From Thermoproteota archaeon (lineage in GTDB: Archaea > Korarchaeota > Korarchaeia > Korarchaeales > Korarchaeaceae): 5,988 nucleotides of DNA. The stretch is from assembly GCA_015521385.1 (NCBI GenBank), contig WAOH01000203.1:1-5988 (forward strand), read 5' to 3'. Below are positions 1-5,808 of the stretch, one piece after another. Under the pieces are notes generated by a model. That model saw only the letters and a list, made by a program, of their open reading frames with translations, searched no databases and was not told the origin of the DNA. The translations under genes and the position numbers were made by a program. Numbering within the stretch: the first letter of the stretch is position 1; each line of letters starts with the position of its first letter.

Positions 1-800
1 GTCCCAAGGCGGGACTCACTCCCCTCGAGCAGGTAGTTGTGGCCCTGAAGGAGCTCGCTGGGGTCGAGACCGGTGTGCAGCTCCACCTCCTTTCCGAGGT
101 TAGCGAGCTGGTCGAGAGGCTGAGCGGAGTGCCGATATACGAGATCGCCCCGATAGTGGGCCCGCTCACCTACACCTATGAGGCCGGCGTCCACGTGCAC
201 GCCATCTCCGTCGATCCATCCACCTACGAGCTCGTCCCACCGGAGAGGGTCGGGAGGAGGAGGCGCTTCATCGTCGGCAAGCTCTCGGGAAGGACTGCCG
301 TCGTGCAGACCCTTAGGGAGATGGGATACGAGGTGGATGAGGCGAAGGTGGAGGAGATACTCGCCAAGGTGAAGGAGCTCGCCGACAGGGGCGTGAGGAT
401 AACGGAGGGGGTCTTCAGGTCCATAGTCGAGGAGGTGCTGGACGAGGGAAGGGGCAAGTGGTTCGAGGTCCTGGAGTGGATGGTCGTCACCGGAAGCGGC
501 GTGACCCCGACGGCTCAGGTGAAGGCCAGAGTGGGTGACAGGGAACTCAGGGCCGCATCCTTCGGTGTAGGTCCTGTTGATGCCCTCGCGAACACCATGA
601 GGTCCTTGGAGGGCGTTCCGGACTTCAAGCTCAGGAGGTTCAGGCTCAGGGCGATCTCCTCAGGAACCGACGCGATAGGCGAGGTGCTGATAAGGGTCCT
701 CGGACCGAAGGGAGAGGTGGAGGCGAGCGGGACGAGCCCCGATATACTCGAGGCCTCGCTCAAGGCCTTGGAGGACTCCATAAACAAGATAAAGGAGTGA
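1..800 (+). CDS. 2-isopropylmalate synthase / (R)-citramalate synthase family, C-terminal two thirds (5' end cut by window)
   Basis: This LeuA/CimA-family enzyme condenses acetyl-CoA with a 2-oxo acid (2-oxoisovalerate for leucine, pyruvate for the citramalate route to isoleucine) in the cytoplasm. The frame is open from base 3 and reads PKAGLTPLEQVVVALKEL, matching the family's G-x-x-AG...LE-x-VV-x-AL segment, so the GTG at 39 is internal and the true start lies outside the window. Next come the barrel-end and linker motifs ETGVQLHLL, YTYEAGVHVHAI (family: ahEsGiHxhav), DPSTYELVPPERVG and VGKLSGRTAV. The C-terminal regulatory (LeuA dimer) domain begins near WMVVTGSG, with GVGPVDAL and the ending ASGTSPDILEASLKAL. 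Having this domain argues against AksA-type homocitrate synthases, which usually lack it. The catalytic N-terminal half with the metal ligands is not visible, so leucine and citramalate activity cannot be separated. The stop at 798-800 lies 13 bp from the end of the convergent pseudogene. Confidence 0.9.
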   Translation, partial: PKAGLTPLEQVVVALKELAGVETGVQLHLLSEVSELVERLSGVPIYEIAPIVGPLTYTYEAGVHVHAISVDPSTYELVPPERVGRRRRFIVGKLSGRTAVVQTLREMGYEVDEAKVEEILAKVKELADRGVRITEGVFRSIVEEVLDEGRGKWFEVLEWMVVTGSGVTPTAQVKARVGDRELRAASFGVGPVDALANTMRSLEGVPDFKLRRFRLRAISSGTDAIGEVLIRVLGPKGEVEASGTSPDILEASLKALEDSINKIKE

Positions 801-813
801 TCCTCTGCCTCAT

Positions 814-1249
814 CTAATCCCCCCTCCTCACGGAGGCGGCGAGGAGGAGGTCCGCTATCCTATACTGCCCTTCACCTCCCTTCCTTTCAACGAACTCGTA
901 TTCCACGAGCTCCCTCAGGTAGGTAGATGGAGATCTGCTTATCGCTGATCCTTGCTCCCAAAATTGCGGCGAGGCCCCTCTTCACATCAGACCACTTGGG
1001 GGGATTCACCTGCATCTCGAGGGCCTCCATCTACCTCCTTCTCGCGACCACCTCCGTTGACAGGAAGTGCCCGAATTCCCTCGCCGACAGGTAAACTCCC
1101 TCACTCACGGTCCTCCCTATCCCCTTTACCAGCTACCATCCTGGAGAGGGGCTTAGGAGTTCCAACCTCAGCGAGTACAGCTCGGCCTCCATGTCGTTGA
1201 AGTCCTCCCTCTTGGATTTCACGGATTTCACGTCCAGCGAGATGTACAA
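814..1249 (-). pseudogene. Decayed archaeal AAA-type ATPase, with C-terminal winged-helix remnant
   Basis: Three pieces of coding-quality sequence lie in order on the minus strand. Piece 1 (1249-1136) begins at a TTG with a good GGAGGTG site 5 nt upstream and reads DVKSVKSKREDF and ELYSLRLELLSP, then hits TAG at 1133-1135. Piece 2 continues in the same frame (GRTVSEGVYLSAREFGHFL) to a second TAG at 1031-1033. It then reads MEALEMQVNPPKWSDVKRGL and GARISDKQISIYL. A frameshift follows at a duplicated 4-bp unit (GTAG twice on +, 919-926). Piece 3 reads YLRELVEYEFVERKGG and YRIADLLLAASV to TAG at 814-816. The REL-x-x-Y-x-FVE...YRIAD pattern resembles the C-terminal winged helix of archaeal P-loop ATPases (Arch_ATPase group). 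That assignment rests on remembered family patterns. No Walker A or B motif is present, and piece 1 passes almost directly into a C-terminal-looking piece, so the N-terminus and much of the middle seem deleted. Very probably non-functional. Confidence 0.6.
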
Positions 1250-1253
1250 CTTA

Positions 1254-1271
1254 CACCTCCTGATATTATAG
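1254..1271 (-). promoter_or_regulatory. Ribosome binding site and TATA-like element before the ATPase remnant
   Basis: Reading the minus strand, CTATAATATC (1262-1271) is followed by GGAGGTG (1260-1254), then GTAAG-less spacing of about 5 nt to the TTG at 1249. The Shine-Dalgarno match to an archaeal 16S 3' end is strong. The TATA-like element is too close to the TTG for the usual 26-bp offset: transcription from it would begin near 1240, inside the frame. Either the TTG is not a true start, or these bases were internal to a longer gene before its 5' part was lost. Confidence 0.35.
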
Positions 1272-1289
1272 CGTGGGTGCACTGAGAAC

Positions 1290-1299
1290 GGAAAAATTA
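1290..1299 (-). terminator. Possible T-tract terminator after the dehydrogenase gene
   Basis: About 20 nt after the dehydrogenase stop, the minus strand reads CTAATTTTTCC, with five T at 1296-1292. Archaeal termination commonly occurs at short T-rich tracts without an obligate hairpin, and none is seen here. The position is right; the signal is weak. Confidence 0.3.
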
Positions 1300-1317
1300 G
1301 GATGGGATAAAGGGAAA

Positions 1318-2376
1318 TCAGAGCTTCCAGGGGAACTCGACGCCTACCCGGTCGGCCACGTCCTTCATGTTGGCCATTACCTTCTTGTAGATGGGTATGC
1401 CCTCCTTCAGCCTCTTCTGGGTGGTGAGCCAGCTCTTCTCGCCGTGCACCCATATCTTCTTGAAGTCGGGGTGGAGCGGGGCTGACTTGAGCATCCGTAT
1501 CATGTAGTCCATCCTCTCCTTGAACTCATCCACCGGCATGAAGCTCTCAACATTGATGGCCATGAAGAAGTGCCCAACGTTGCTGGGCCCGGGCCCCTCG
1601 GTCTGGCCCACGTCCCTAAGCAGGGCGGCGCCGCTCAGCACTCCGGAGAAGAGCTCGACCATCACGGCCAATCCGTAGCCCTTGTGCCCTCCGAAGAGCT
1701 CTCCAAGACCTCCCAGAGGTAGGAGGGCGCCTTCCTTCCTTATGACCATGGGATCGTCGGTCAGCTTACCTTGGGCATCGATGCCCCACCCCAAGGGGGC
1801 CTTCTTGCCCATCCTAGTGTAGACCTCCATCTTCCCTATGGGCACGATGGACGTGGCCATATCCAGGACCCACGGGGGCGGGGTCTTCGTGGGGGCAGCC
1901 ACAGCTATGGGGTTCGTCCCTATCCACTTACCGAGGGCCCCCGTGTGCGCTACTAAGGGCCTAGCGTTGGTCATCGTCACCCCTATCATGTCGTGGTCTA
2001 GGGCCATCATCGCGTAGTAGCCGGCGATTCCGAAGTGGTTGCTGAGCCTCACCGTCACGAAGCCTATTCCGGCCTCCTTCGCCTTGTTGATCGCCAGCTC
2101 CATGGCCTTCCTACCGACTACCTGGCCCAGCCCTGAGTCGCCGTCGATCAGGGCGAAGGCCGGGCCCTCCCTCACAACCTGGATGTTCGGATGGGTCTTG
2201 ACGGCCCCGTTGGCTATTCCATCGACGTACCTCTTCAGTCTCGCGACCCCGTGGGAGCTTATCCCCCTCAAATCAGCAGTAACCAGGTTATCAGCAGTCC
2301 AGCGGGCGTGCTCCTCCGGCACGCCTAGCTTTACGAAAACGGAAGTGACAAAATCCATCAGATCCTCATACTTCAC
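1318..2376 (-). CDS. Ldh_2-family malate/L-lactate/sulfolactate-type NAD(P)-dependent dehydrogenase
   Basis: A cytoplasmic oxidoreductase of the Ldh_2 family, whose members oxidise (S)-2-hydroxy acids (malate, lactate, sulfolactate, ureidoglycolate and others) with NAD(P). Family motifs appear in order along 352 residues, a normal full length: ADLRGISSHGVARL (residues 34-47), SNHFGIAGYYA (112-122, with the conserved His), IGTNPIAVAAP (152-162), LDMATS (171-176), a conserved Lys near 182, GWGID (196-200) and GGHKGYGLA (229-237). Substrate cannot be read from sequence alone; malate or sulfolactate are the commonest archaeal roles. The start is GTG at 2374-2376, the only usual start after an in-frame TGA about 19 codons upstream. 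A weak GAGG lies about 11 nt before it. A TATA-like element at 2441-2448 implies a leader of about 40 nt. The gene stands alone: its downstream neighbour is a pseudogene and its upstream neighbour is divergent. Confidence 0.92.
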   Translation of the reverse strand: MKYEDLMDFVTSVFVKLGVPEEHARWTADNLVTADLRGISSHGVARLKRYVDGIANGAVKTHPNIQVVREGPAFALIDGDSGLGQVVGRKAMELAINKAKEAGIGFVTVRLSNHFGIAGYYAMMALDHDMIGVTMTNARPLVAHTGALGKWIGTNPIAVAAPTKTPPPWVLDMATSIVPIGKMEVYTRMGKKAPLGWGIDAQGKLTDDPMVIRKEGALLPLGGLGELFGGHKGYGLAVMVELFSGVLSGAALLRDVGQTEGPGPSNVGHFFMAINVESFMPVDEFKERMDYMIRMLKSAPLHPDFKKIWVHGEKSWLTTQKRLKEGIPIYKKVMANMKDVADRVGVEFPWKL

Positions 2377-2440
2377 GATGTAGTAATCCTCTGGTGGAAC
2401 AGGTGGAGACTTATCATAGGACAGGTGGGATCACCCGGTG

Positions 2441-2448
2441 TTATATGG
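2441..2448 (-). promoter_or_regulatory. TATA-like element for the dehydrogenase gene
   Basis: The minus strand reads CCATATAA here. Counting about 26 bp downstream puts the transcript start near 2418, giving a leader of about 41 nt before the GTG at 2376. It lies only a few bases from an oppositely oriented TATA-like element, so the two promoters are back to back. Confidence 0.4.
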
Positions 2449-2451
2449 CCG

Positions 2452-2461
2452 CATAATATCC
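2452..2461 (+). promoter_or_regulatory. TATA-like element before the broken gene at 2480
   Basis: CATAATATCC is centred about 25 bp before the ATG at 2480, which would give a leaderless transcript starting at or next to that ATG. No Shine-Dalgarno is seen (CTAAAAAAGTTGG precedes the ATG), consistent with leaderless initiation. This supports 2480 as a former or present start. Confidence 0.4.
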
Positions 2462-2479
2462 TAAAAAAGTTGGCATTCA

Positions 2480-3023
2480 ATGGCCGATGAGGTGACGGAC
2501 TTCCAGCTAAGCCCCCGAGGAGAGGGAGGATCGACCAAATCTTGGGAGATCGATAGTTCTCTAGCGGCGAGCGGTCGAAGGATTGTGTATCTGAAGGCAA
2601 ATTCAGGGTTAGACAATAGTTCTGTAATTGTGGTGTCTCTTGACTCCAATCACACCCTAACCTTTGGACAAGACAGCAAAACCGCGCAGATCCCCCCCTA
2701 AAGAGTGAAGGTACTTATCGACTCGATTTCGGGAGGCAGGGTATTCGAGAAATCACCTCACAGAAATTCATTCTGATAAGGTGCCCTCTTCTATCGGAGA
2801 CGAAGTGGTGATCTATGGCGAACTGATTTAGAACTCATCAGAGAGACAACAAGGCCTCTCTATCTGAGAACACCATCATGATGTCAGTCTATTTCCTAAC
2901 GGAAGGTGCCTCAGCGTCATGCGGAATGAGAGTGATGAAGAGGTATACATCAAGACCATCTCGCTGATCAAGCAGTCGGACAGAGTGATCACTCAAGGTG
3001 ACAGGTACCCGAGCCGTACTTAA
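2480..3023 (+). pseudogene. Frameshifted, stop-containing gene of unknown function
   Basis: No long ORF exists here, yet successive frames read like protein. From ATG 2480 the first frame gives MADEVTDFQLSP, RRIVYLKANSG, SSVIVVSLDSNHTLTFGQD and stops at 2699-2701, directly after seven C (2692-2698). With one C more (or two fewer) the frame continues as LKSEGTYRLDFGRQGIREI and TSQKFILI, a natural beta-rich continuation. From about 2778 the third frame reads KVPSSIGDEVVIYGELI to TAG at 2829-2831, meets TGA at 2865-2867, then reads LFPNGRCLSVMRNESDEEVY and IKTISLIKQSDRVITQGD to TAA at 3021-3023. The alternating beta-strand pattern suggests an extracellular or OB-like beta domain; GDEVVIY and VITQGD weakly recall S26 signal peptidases, but no catalytic Ser or Lys motif is visible. 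I do not recognise the family. It could be two adjacent decayed genes rather than one, or partly sequencing error at the C run. Confidence 0.45.
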
Positions 3024-3061
3024 CGACATGCAGGTCAAGGAATCATTTTACTCCACCGAAA

Positions 3062-3072
3062 TTAAAATATAA
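3062..3072 (+). promoter_or_regulatory. TATA element upstream of the short-ORF and surface-protein unit
   Basis: TTAAAATATAA is the most AT-rich stretch nearby and a good archaeal TATA match. Its centre is about 26 bp before the ATG at 3094, so a transcript from it would start at or beside that ATG. It follows the last stop of the broken upstream gene by about 40 bp, marking the start of a new transcription unit. Confidence 0.5.
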
Positions 3073-3143
3073 CGATATCTACCCAGACATCTGATGCGCC
3101 GTGATAATTCCCAGCTTCTAAGGGGGTTTTCCCTCTCACTCTA

Positions 3144-3305
3144 ATGGATGTCGTCCTTTCGGTCGGCGATATGCCTCATCCGCCAAGCTTGGATTACAAA
3201 TTGCTTTTTCTGGCCAAGGATAGATTGGCAGTAATAACACCGGCTGGACACAAAAGCTACCACAGTTGTTATATTTTCTACCCTCAATGTAAGGATTCTC
3301 GATGA
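3144..3305 (+). CDS. Short hypothetical protein (53 aa) overlapping the start of the 561-aa gene
   Basis: ATG at 3144 opens a 53-residue frame that ends in TGA at 3303-3305, overlapping the next gene's ATG (3302-3304) as ATGA, the usual sign of translational coupling. Its own ATG overlaps by one base the stop of a 16-codon ORF beginning at 3094 (TAATG at 3142-3146), and that ORF begins where the TATA element at 3062 predicts the transcript start. The protein contains LDYKLLFLAKDRLAVITPAG and YHSCYIFYPQC, with two cysteines near the end. No family is recognised and there is no membrane segment. Against it: the opposite strand is also open here, arginine codons are too few to judge codon use, and a second TATA element lies inside it. 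Treat as tentative. Confidence 0.3.
   Translation: MDVVLSVGDMPHPPSLDYKLLFLAKDRLAVITPAGHKSYHSCYIFYPQCKDSR
3269..3277 (+). promoter_or_regulatory. TATA element for the 561-aa gene
   Basis: TTATATTTT is centred about 29 bp before the ATG at 3302, which predicts a leaderless or nearly leaderless mRNA. Only a weak AAGGA precedes that ATG, consistent with leaderless initiation. The gene may therefore be transcribed both from here and by read-through from the promoter at 3062. Confidence 0.5.
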
Positions 3306-4987
3306 CGACCGAGGCCAAACCTGTGGATATGCTCCTGCCACCTATTATACTCCTTGGCATACTGGTAAGCTTGATCCTTGGACCTTCAAGCTACGTCTCC
3401 GCACAATCATTCTCCAACAAATCATTTAACAGTAATGAGAAGATATCAGTGCTATGGTGGGCCAAACCGGTCATGAAGTCCAAGGATTTCAGAGGATTAT
3501 CCACCCCTGTTGGAGTGTACACCGATATGATCCCTTCCTTCATCGACTTGGATCTCGTAAGGGAGTCAGATACACCCCCAAAACCCCTTTCTAGTTACGA
3601 TGTGTTGGTTATAGATGATACATCGTTCCCTCTCGGACTTTCATCGTTCCGGGGCAAGCTGGTGGTCACTATCGACGGGGGTATTTCGTCCCTCCTATAC
3701 TATCTTACAGGTGATACTAGAGAGGACGAATGGTGGACCTTCGCCTCCATACCCTCGATTCTCTGGATCGGAGCTATGGAAAAGGGAACCGTCGAAGCCG
3801 TCTCCCCATCTGACGACGCGATGATCTTCAGGAGTAGCCTAAGTAAGATGGCTAGCCATGGCATAGAGTTAATCGGGGGACCCCTTGCAGCGGATTCCTC
3901 TAATCAAAGTCAGATCTCAGTAGCTCTGTTTAACGTCACCACAGGAAGCAAGCACTTCCTATGGCTCTTCCTCGGTCCATATGATAAGATCCACCCCGGG
4001 ACTCCACGAAGACAGACAGAGATAATCATGCACTTTATCTCGGTGCTGCTCTATTTAGAAAGGGTGCCGCCAAGCCTTGAAGTAAGGAAGGTCATCTCGA
4101 CGGAGTTCGTCCTTAGCGGGCTGGGTGAGACAATACCTCGCGTGAAGATGGATCTAAACTTGGCTCTAAGCACACCTGTGGCAAGTTACCTGGAGAAGTT
4201 CGCGCCCCGTATCCAAGCTAGGGTGGCTGGGTCAGATGAAACCTTCTCTTCCAAGTTCGAACTGCACAATGATGATCTCGTAACCTCTCTTTCGATATCC
4301 GTCCCCATCCATCCCCTCGGAAATGATCCGTGCGAAGTGAAAATGATTATCTTATACTCGATCGGAGGCAAGACGTTCACCCTACATTCTGAAAATATAG
4401 CATTCATACCCACACACACTTGGACCGACTCTCCTGCCATTCTAATTGAGATAACACCTTCAAGGGGGGGACGTTCCTTCAACACGAAGTTTAGCCTACC
4501 TAAGCCATATCTCGAGGCTAAATTTGAGAGTGGCAAGCTTCTCGTTGATTTGAAGTATCCGGTGAAAGAGTATGTCCATCTGATCAGGGGTAGAGAGTTC
4601 AGACTTCGGGTGGAAGACGAGAATACCTCTAATGTTATCCTAGATACCAAGATTACCATCGGTAAACAATCCTTCCCTCTAAACCTAAGTTCCGGGAGTC
4701 ATATTCTTAAAGTCATCATTTATGATGGTTCGGAAGAATTACAAGTCTCCAGATTGAGAGTAGAGATGTCCGTACTCCCAACATTGATTGGAGGAGTTCT
4801 GGCGACCGTGGCGACTATTACCATAGTTGTGCTCATTAGGTTCCACAGGAGAGAGGAAGCTGAAGTTGAGCACATCCTCTGGGTTCTCCATTCCCACGGT
4901 CACGATCACTACGATGAGGACAGGAAACCTACCAATGAAGAGGAAGGGTCGGATCAACTTCTCAAAGACCGTGGAAGGGGTGGTTGA
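3302..4987 (+). CDS. Predicted secreted, C-terminally membrane-anchored protein of unknown function (561 aa)
   Basis: I do not recognise the family. Residues 10-35 form a hydrophobic signal-peptide-like segment (LLPPIILLGILVSLIL ending at YVSAQS). Residues 46-255 look like an alpha/beta domain with strands ISVLWWAKP, YDVLVIDD and GKLVVTIDGG, and with WLFLGPYDKIHPG. The pattern recalls glutamine-amidotransferase-like or DUF4350-like sensor folds, but no nucleophile elbow is evident. Residues 260-490 read as two or three beta-sandwich domains. Residues 492-513 are a membrane segment (LPTLIGGVLATVATITIVVL) followed by FHRREE, giving an outside-to-inside topology. The short internal tail holds HSHGHDHYDED (530-540) and many acidic residues. 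Five N-x-S/T sequons (N39, N201, N211, N441, N461) all lie outside the membrane, as in archaeal surface glycoproteins. ATG 3302 follows an in-frame TAA closely; M10 (3329) is an alternative start giving a shorter signal peptide. TGA is followed at once by TAG. Confidence 0.8.
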   Translation: MTTEAKPVDMLLPPIILLGILVSLILGPSSYVSAQSFSNKSFNSNEKISVLWWAKPVMKSKDFRGLSTPVGVYTDMIPSFIDLDLVRESDTPPKPLSSYDVLVIDDTSFPLGLSSFRGKLVVTIDGGISSLLYYLTGDTREDEWWTFASIPSILWIGAMEKGTVEAVSPSDDAMIFRSSLSKMASHGIELIGGPLAADSSNQSQISVALFNVTTGSKHFLWLFLGPYDKIHPGTPRRQTEIIMHFISVLLYLERVPPSLEVRKVISTEFVLSGLGETIPRVKMDLNLALSTPVASYLEKFAPRIQARVAGSDETFSSKFELHNDDLVTSLSISVPIHPLGNDPCEVKMIILYSIGGKTFTLHSENIAFIPTHTWTDSPAILIEITPSRGGRSFNTKFSLPKPYLEAKFESGKLLVDLKYPVKEYVHLIRGREFRLRVEDENTSNVILDTKITIGKQSFPLNLSSGSHILKVIIYDGSEELQVSRLRVEMSVLPTLIGGVLATVATITIVVLIRFHRREEAEVEHILWVLHSHGHDHYDEDRKPTNEEEGSDQLLKDRGRGG

Positions 4988-5070
4988 TAGGATGGTAAGA
5001 GTAGGATGCCGAATCTAACGGGGCCTAGGGAAAATACCTTATAGGATATCGGACAAAGCCCCGGTCATTC

Positions 5071-5082
5071 CTTTTTAAATTA
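5071..5082 (+). promoter_or_regulatory. T-tract and TATA-like element between the 561-aa and 138-aa genes
   Basis: CTTTTTAAATTA lies in the 144-bp gap between the two genes. As a TATA element it predicts a transcript start near 5103 and a leader of about 28 nt before the GTG at 5132. Its five T could also end the upstream transcript. No ribosome binding site is seen before the GTG (CTTATCTCTTTTCGTAT). Confidence 0.4.
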
Positions 5083-5131
5083 CTCATCCAAATGGTCCGA
5101 ATGGTCTAAATCTCCTTATCTCTTTTCGTAT

Positions 5132-5548
5132 GTGAATAAGTTTTTCAAAGAATTCGAGCGTATTACCAAACCATTGATGGAGTTTGCCGTCAGAACGCTC
5201 ATATTCATACTGATCGCTTTGGTGATAGGGGTGACTTCGAGATCCGAGATGGGCGGGGCATGGGTAAAAGCTGGTGGTTATGTAATCGCTCTGAGCCTCC
5301 TCATACCTCTCGCAATAGCGGTATACATCATGGTTAGATCTAGTTTTCAACTGAACTTCTACATACTCACCGAGGTTCGGAATCTGAAATTCAAATCAGC
5401 TAGGAATTCCGACCATCCCCTCTACGACTCGATAAAGGAGTTCGAGGAAATCATAAGGGAGTCTAGGTTCATCTTCATACCATCCAAAGAGTTCTTGGAC
5501 CTGATTCTGGCTCTGATATCTTTGATAGTAGCGCTGATCATAAGCTAA
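5132..5548 (+). CDS. Small membrane protein with three predicted transmembrane segments (138 aa)
   Basis: Unknown function. Predicted membrane segments are residues 20-36 (VRTLIFILIALVIGVT), 47-68 (AGGYVIALSLLIPLAIAVYIMV) and 119-138 (EFLDLILALISLIVALIIS), the last running to the C-terminus. A short basic amphipathic N-terminus (NKFFKEFERITK) precedes the first. A charged loop of about 50 residues (70-118, with KEFEEIIRESRF) separates segments 2 and 3 and probably faces the cytoplasm. No catalytic motif is seen. The start is GTG at 5132; no ATG or TTG is available upstream in frame before the promoter element, and ATG 5130 in another frame meets TGA immediately. It follows the 561-aa surface protein on the same strand after 144 bp, probably with its own promoter. 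A functional pairing of the two is a guess from adjacency. Confidence 0.75.
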   Translation: MNKFFKEFERITKPLMEFAVRTLIFILIALVIGVTSRSEMGGAWVKAGGYVIALSLLIPLAIAVYIMVRSSFQLNFYILTEVRNLKFKSARNSDHPLYDSIKEFEEIIRESRFIFIPSKEFLDLILALISLIVALIIS

Positions 5549-5665
5549 TCTCTTACCTTACTCGTTTCTGCTCTTAAGTGGATGATAGCTTTCCCTTACC
5601 GTGCCTGTGGGACCTTCCTCTTTCAAGTACTATGATGAGAGCGGCTGACTAGGGTGCATTTGGTG

Positions 5666-5688
5666 TCCGGAAACGAACACTTTCCGGA
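5666..5688. repeat. Perfect 8-bp inverted repeat with 7-nt spacer
   Basis: TCCGGAAA (5666-5673) and TTTCCGGA (5681-5688) are exact reverse complements around CGAACAC. A competing fold pairs GTGT (5663-5666) with ACAC (5677-5680) and closes a GAAA tetraloop. It sits in non-coding DNA and could be an operator or an RNA hairpin. Confidence 0.7.
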
Positions 5689-5716
5689 AAGGCGCCAGAC
5701 TTATATGTAACTTCAA

Positions 5717-5736
5717 CCCCCGAAAAAATCTGGGGG
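5717..5736. repeat. C5/G5 inverted repeat around an A-rich loop
   Basis: CCCCC (5717-5721) faces GGGGG (5732-5736) across GAAAAAATCT. On the minus strand the loop holds six T. The stem is short, but it lies in the same dyad cluster as the neighbouring repeats. Confidence 0.4.
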
Positions 5737-5742
5737 GATTGA

Positions 5743-5757
5743 GGCGAAACTTTCGCC
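5743..5757. repeat. 15-bp near-perfect palindrome GGCGAAAcTTTCGCC
   Basis: GGCGAAA (5743-5749) and TTTCGCC (5751-5757) are exact reverse complements around one base. With almost no loop, it is better suited to binding a dimeric protein as DNA than to folding as RNA. It lies downstream, on the minus strand, of the antitoxin-like gene. Confidence 0.65.
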
Positions 5758-5787
5758 AATATATCCTCTCCCTTCGTCATGCGCCAT

Positions 5788-5808
5788 ATCACCTCCTAGC
5801 TAGGTGAT
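5788..5808 (-). promoter_or_regulatory. Inverted repeat that would hide a strong Shine-Dalgarno sequence
   Basis: ATCACCT and AGGTGAT form exact 7-bp arms with a 7-nt spacer. On the minus strand, 8 nt after the antitoxin-like stop, the 3' arm lies in AGGAGGTGAT, a full match to an archaeal anti-Shine-Dalgarno, directly before ATG at 5787. In RNA the hairpin would mask the site. The only frames behind it are short: 24 codons (5787-5713) or 43 codons from ATG 5780 (to 5649). Neither resembles a known toxin. Confidence 0.5.

Noticed and set aside
2461..2649. Minus-strand 62-codon frame with TITELLSNPEFAFRYTILRP
   Set aside because: Reads fairly well, but has no start signal and opposes the better supported plus-strand frame with a TATA element at the right distance.
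2932..2966. GTGATGA followed by CTGA, resembling C and D boxes of an archaeal C/D guide RNA
   Set aside because: The 24-nt spacing and the lack of matching C' and D boxes do not fit the compact archaeal layout, and the bases fall in protein-like sequence.
3141..3341. Minus-strand frame with CYYC and many aromatic residues
   Set aside because: It overlaps the promoter and start of the 561-aa gene; no start signal or known family. Several frames are open here because stops are rare by chance.
4186..4659. 157-codon minus-strand frame inside the 561-aa gene
   Set aside because: Serine- and leucine-rich antisense composition typical of a shadow, wholly within a better supported gene.
4827..5018. 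Plus-strand frame running past the end of the 561-aa gene
   Set aside because: Could suggest a frameshifted tail, but the main frame ends cleanly at TGA TAG and the alternative has no family pattern or ribosome site.
5558..5627. Minus-strand stretch GPTGTVRESYHPLKSRNE ending at TAA, possibly a transposase tail
   Set aside because: Upstream stop is only about 23 codons away; I could not tie it to any transposase family with confidence.
5631..5647. ATGATGA followed closely by CTGA, a second C/D-box-like pair
   Set aside because: Only about 6 nt separate the boxes, too short for a guide, and no second pair follows.
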